A stretch of 6,398 bases of DNA from an uncultured Clostridia bacterium (GTDB taxonomy: Bacteria > Bacillota_A > Clostridia > TANB77 > CAG-508). Within the stretch, counting starts at the first letter, position 1; each line of letters opens with the position of its first letter. The notes under the pieces were generated by a model. That model did not search any database, was not told the DNA's origin, and worked only from the letters and a program-made list of their open reading frames with translations. A program made the translations under genes and the position numbers. The stretch is from assembly GCA_944393295.1 (NCBI GenBank), contig CALXZR010000112.1, positions 1 through 6,398 on the forward strand, in the 5' to 3' direction. Below are positions 6,257 to 6,398 of this stretch, piece after piece.

Positions 6257-6266
6257 GATTGGTTGT

Positions 6267-6298
6267 AACAGATATAGGATGATTTATATCTGTTTTTT
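6267..6298 (+). terminator. Rho-independent terminator 2 in tandem
   Basis: AACAGATATA (6267-6276) pairs perfectly with TATATCTGTT (6285-6294), a 10-bp stem with an 8-nt loop (GGATGATT), leading into TTTTTT (6293-6298). It begins only 10 nt after the first terminator's T-run, so read-through of the first would be caught here. Confidence 0.85.
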
Positions 6299-6351
6299 GA
6301 AGTAATAAATTATATGTTTTGACATATACATTTAAAAAGAAAGAGGTGGAC

Positions 6352-6398
6352 ATGAATGTAGTAAGAAGTTATTCAAACGAAGGAAAAACATTGCAAGA
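6352..6398 (+). CDS. start of an unrecognised gene, cut by the right edge
   Basis: ATG 6352 follows GAGGTG (6343-6348) with 3-nt spacing inside the purine-rich run AAAAAGAAAGAGGTGG, a strong ribosome binding site. Fifteen complete codons are visible: MNVVRSYSNEGKTLQ. This is too little to assign a family. The only obvious promoter upstream is the consensus one at 5981-6009, with two terminators between, so its expression probably depends on read-through or regulated antitermination. A TTGACA at 6320-6325 is too close to the start codon to serve it as a normal -35. Confidence 0.65.
   Translation, partial: MNVVRSYSNEGKTLQ

Larger units (their letters stand above)
6016..6298 (+). ncRNA. structured non-coding transcript or regulatory leader
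   Basis: Between the perfect promoter and two terminators there is no plausible gene: the short ATG frames lack ribosome binding sites and end within 9 codons. Several hairpins are readable. GTAGAAAA/TTTTCTAC is 6021-6028 with 6035-6042. GCAA/TTGC is 6069-6072 with 6077-6080. TACAATGTT/AATATTGTA is 6085-6093 with 6099-6107, with one G-U pair. CTAATACA/TGTATTAG is 6147-6154 with 6168-6175, enclosing TATT/AATA. The terminator hairpins follow at 6226-6250 and 6267-6294. The product would be about 240 nt if ended at the first terminator or 283 nt at the second. It matches no riboswitch, tmRNA, RNase P, SRP or T-box consensus that I can recognise. Either it is a stand-alone small RNA or it is the leader of the gene at 6352, controlled by termination or antitermination. 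The rest of the 5926-6015 gap shows only a weak bulged hairpin (5922-5942) after nifS without a T-run. Confidence 0.6.

Noticed and set aside
6010..6300. Possible tracrRNA or CRISPR-related RNA, because of segments like GTTATCAAAAAGT before a hairpin and T-run
   Set aside because: No CRISPR repeats or cas genes are in the window and there is no repeat for an anti-repeat to match. The resemblance is only A-rich loops and a terminator.
6016..6300. Known riboswitch or T-box leader
   Set aside because: I could not find the core consensus of cobalamin, SAM, c-di-GMP, purine, THF or T-box elements. The region is too A/T-rich to match any of them convincingly.
6089..6305. Leader peptides in the long leader (ATG frames at 6089, 6223 and 6279)
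   Set aside because: They encode 7-8 residues, have no ribosome binding site, and show no run of a single regulatory amino acid.
6320..6345. TTGACA shortly before the gene at 6352 as its own promoter
   Set aside because: A -10 at correct spacing would fall in the ribosome binding site region (about 6343) and has no TATAAT-like sequence.
1..6398. tRNA, rRNA, insertion sequences or attachment sites
   Set aside because: No tRNA cloverleaf arms, rRNA segments, transposase motifs or long direct repeats were visible in the window.

Overview
The window is a very AT-rich stretch (roughly a quarter G+C by eye) with purine-rich Shine-Dalgarno sequences, short intergenic gaps, standard stop use (TGG for Trp, no TGA read as sense) and Rho-independent terminators ending in T-runs. 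This suggests a low-GC Firmicute, most likely a clostridium-like anaerobe. A B12-type radical SAM protein and a NifS-type cysteine desulfurase fit an anaerobic lifestyle. No species can be named from this sequence.

Layout. (1) At the left edge lies the 3' part of an unrecognised helical protein (to 421). (2) Positions 541-4243 hold a compact four-gene plus-strand operon: a B12-binding-type radical SAM protein, a HIT-family (histidine triad) nucleotide-binding protein, a DUF2797-type cysteine-rich protein whose first ~35 codons are in a different frame, and a 284-residue protein I do not recognise. Junctions are a 6-nt gap, a 10-nt overlap and a 29-nt overlap, and the operon ends in a strong hairpin terminator (4226-4261). 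(3) A minus-strand Nudix hydrolase (4664 to 4260) converges on that terminator. (4) Divergently from it runs a complete nifS/iscS-type cysteine desulfurase (4771-5925), with a perfect 8-bp inverted repeat around its -10 box. (5) Positions 5926-6351 carry no gene. They hold a consensus promoter (TTGACA-17-TATAAT), about 215 nt of structured AT-rich transcript with three copies of a 12-mer, and two tandem Rho-independent terminators. (6) A new gene starts at 6352 with a good ribosome binding site and runs off the right edge.

How it may work together. The tight operon suggests its four proteins act in one pathway. Radical SAM chemistry plus a HIT-type nucleotide hydrolase/transferase point to modification of a nucleotide, nucleoside, RNA or small molecule, but the substrate cannot be read from sequence. 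The two best leads for something undescribed are this operon, with its unassigned 284-residue partner and frameshifted DUF2797 gene, and the 5926-6351 region, which is either a small RNA or a long leader controlling the downstream gene by termination.
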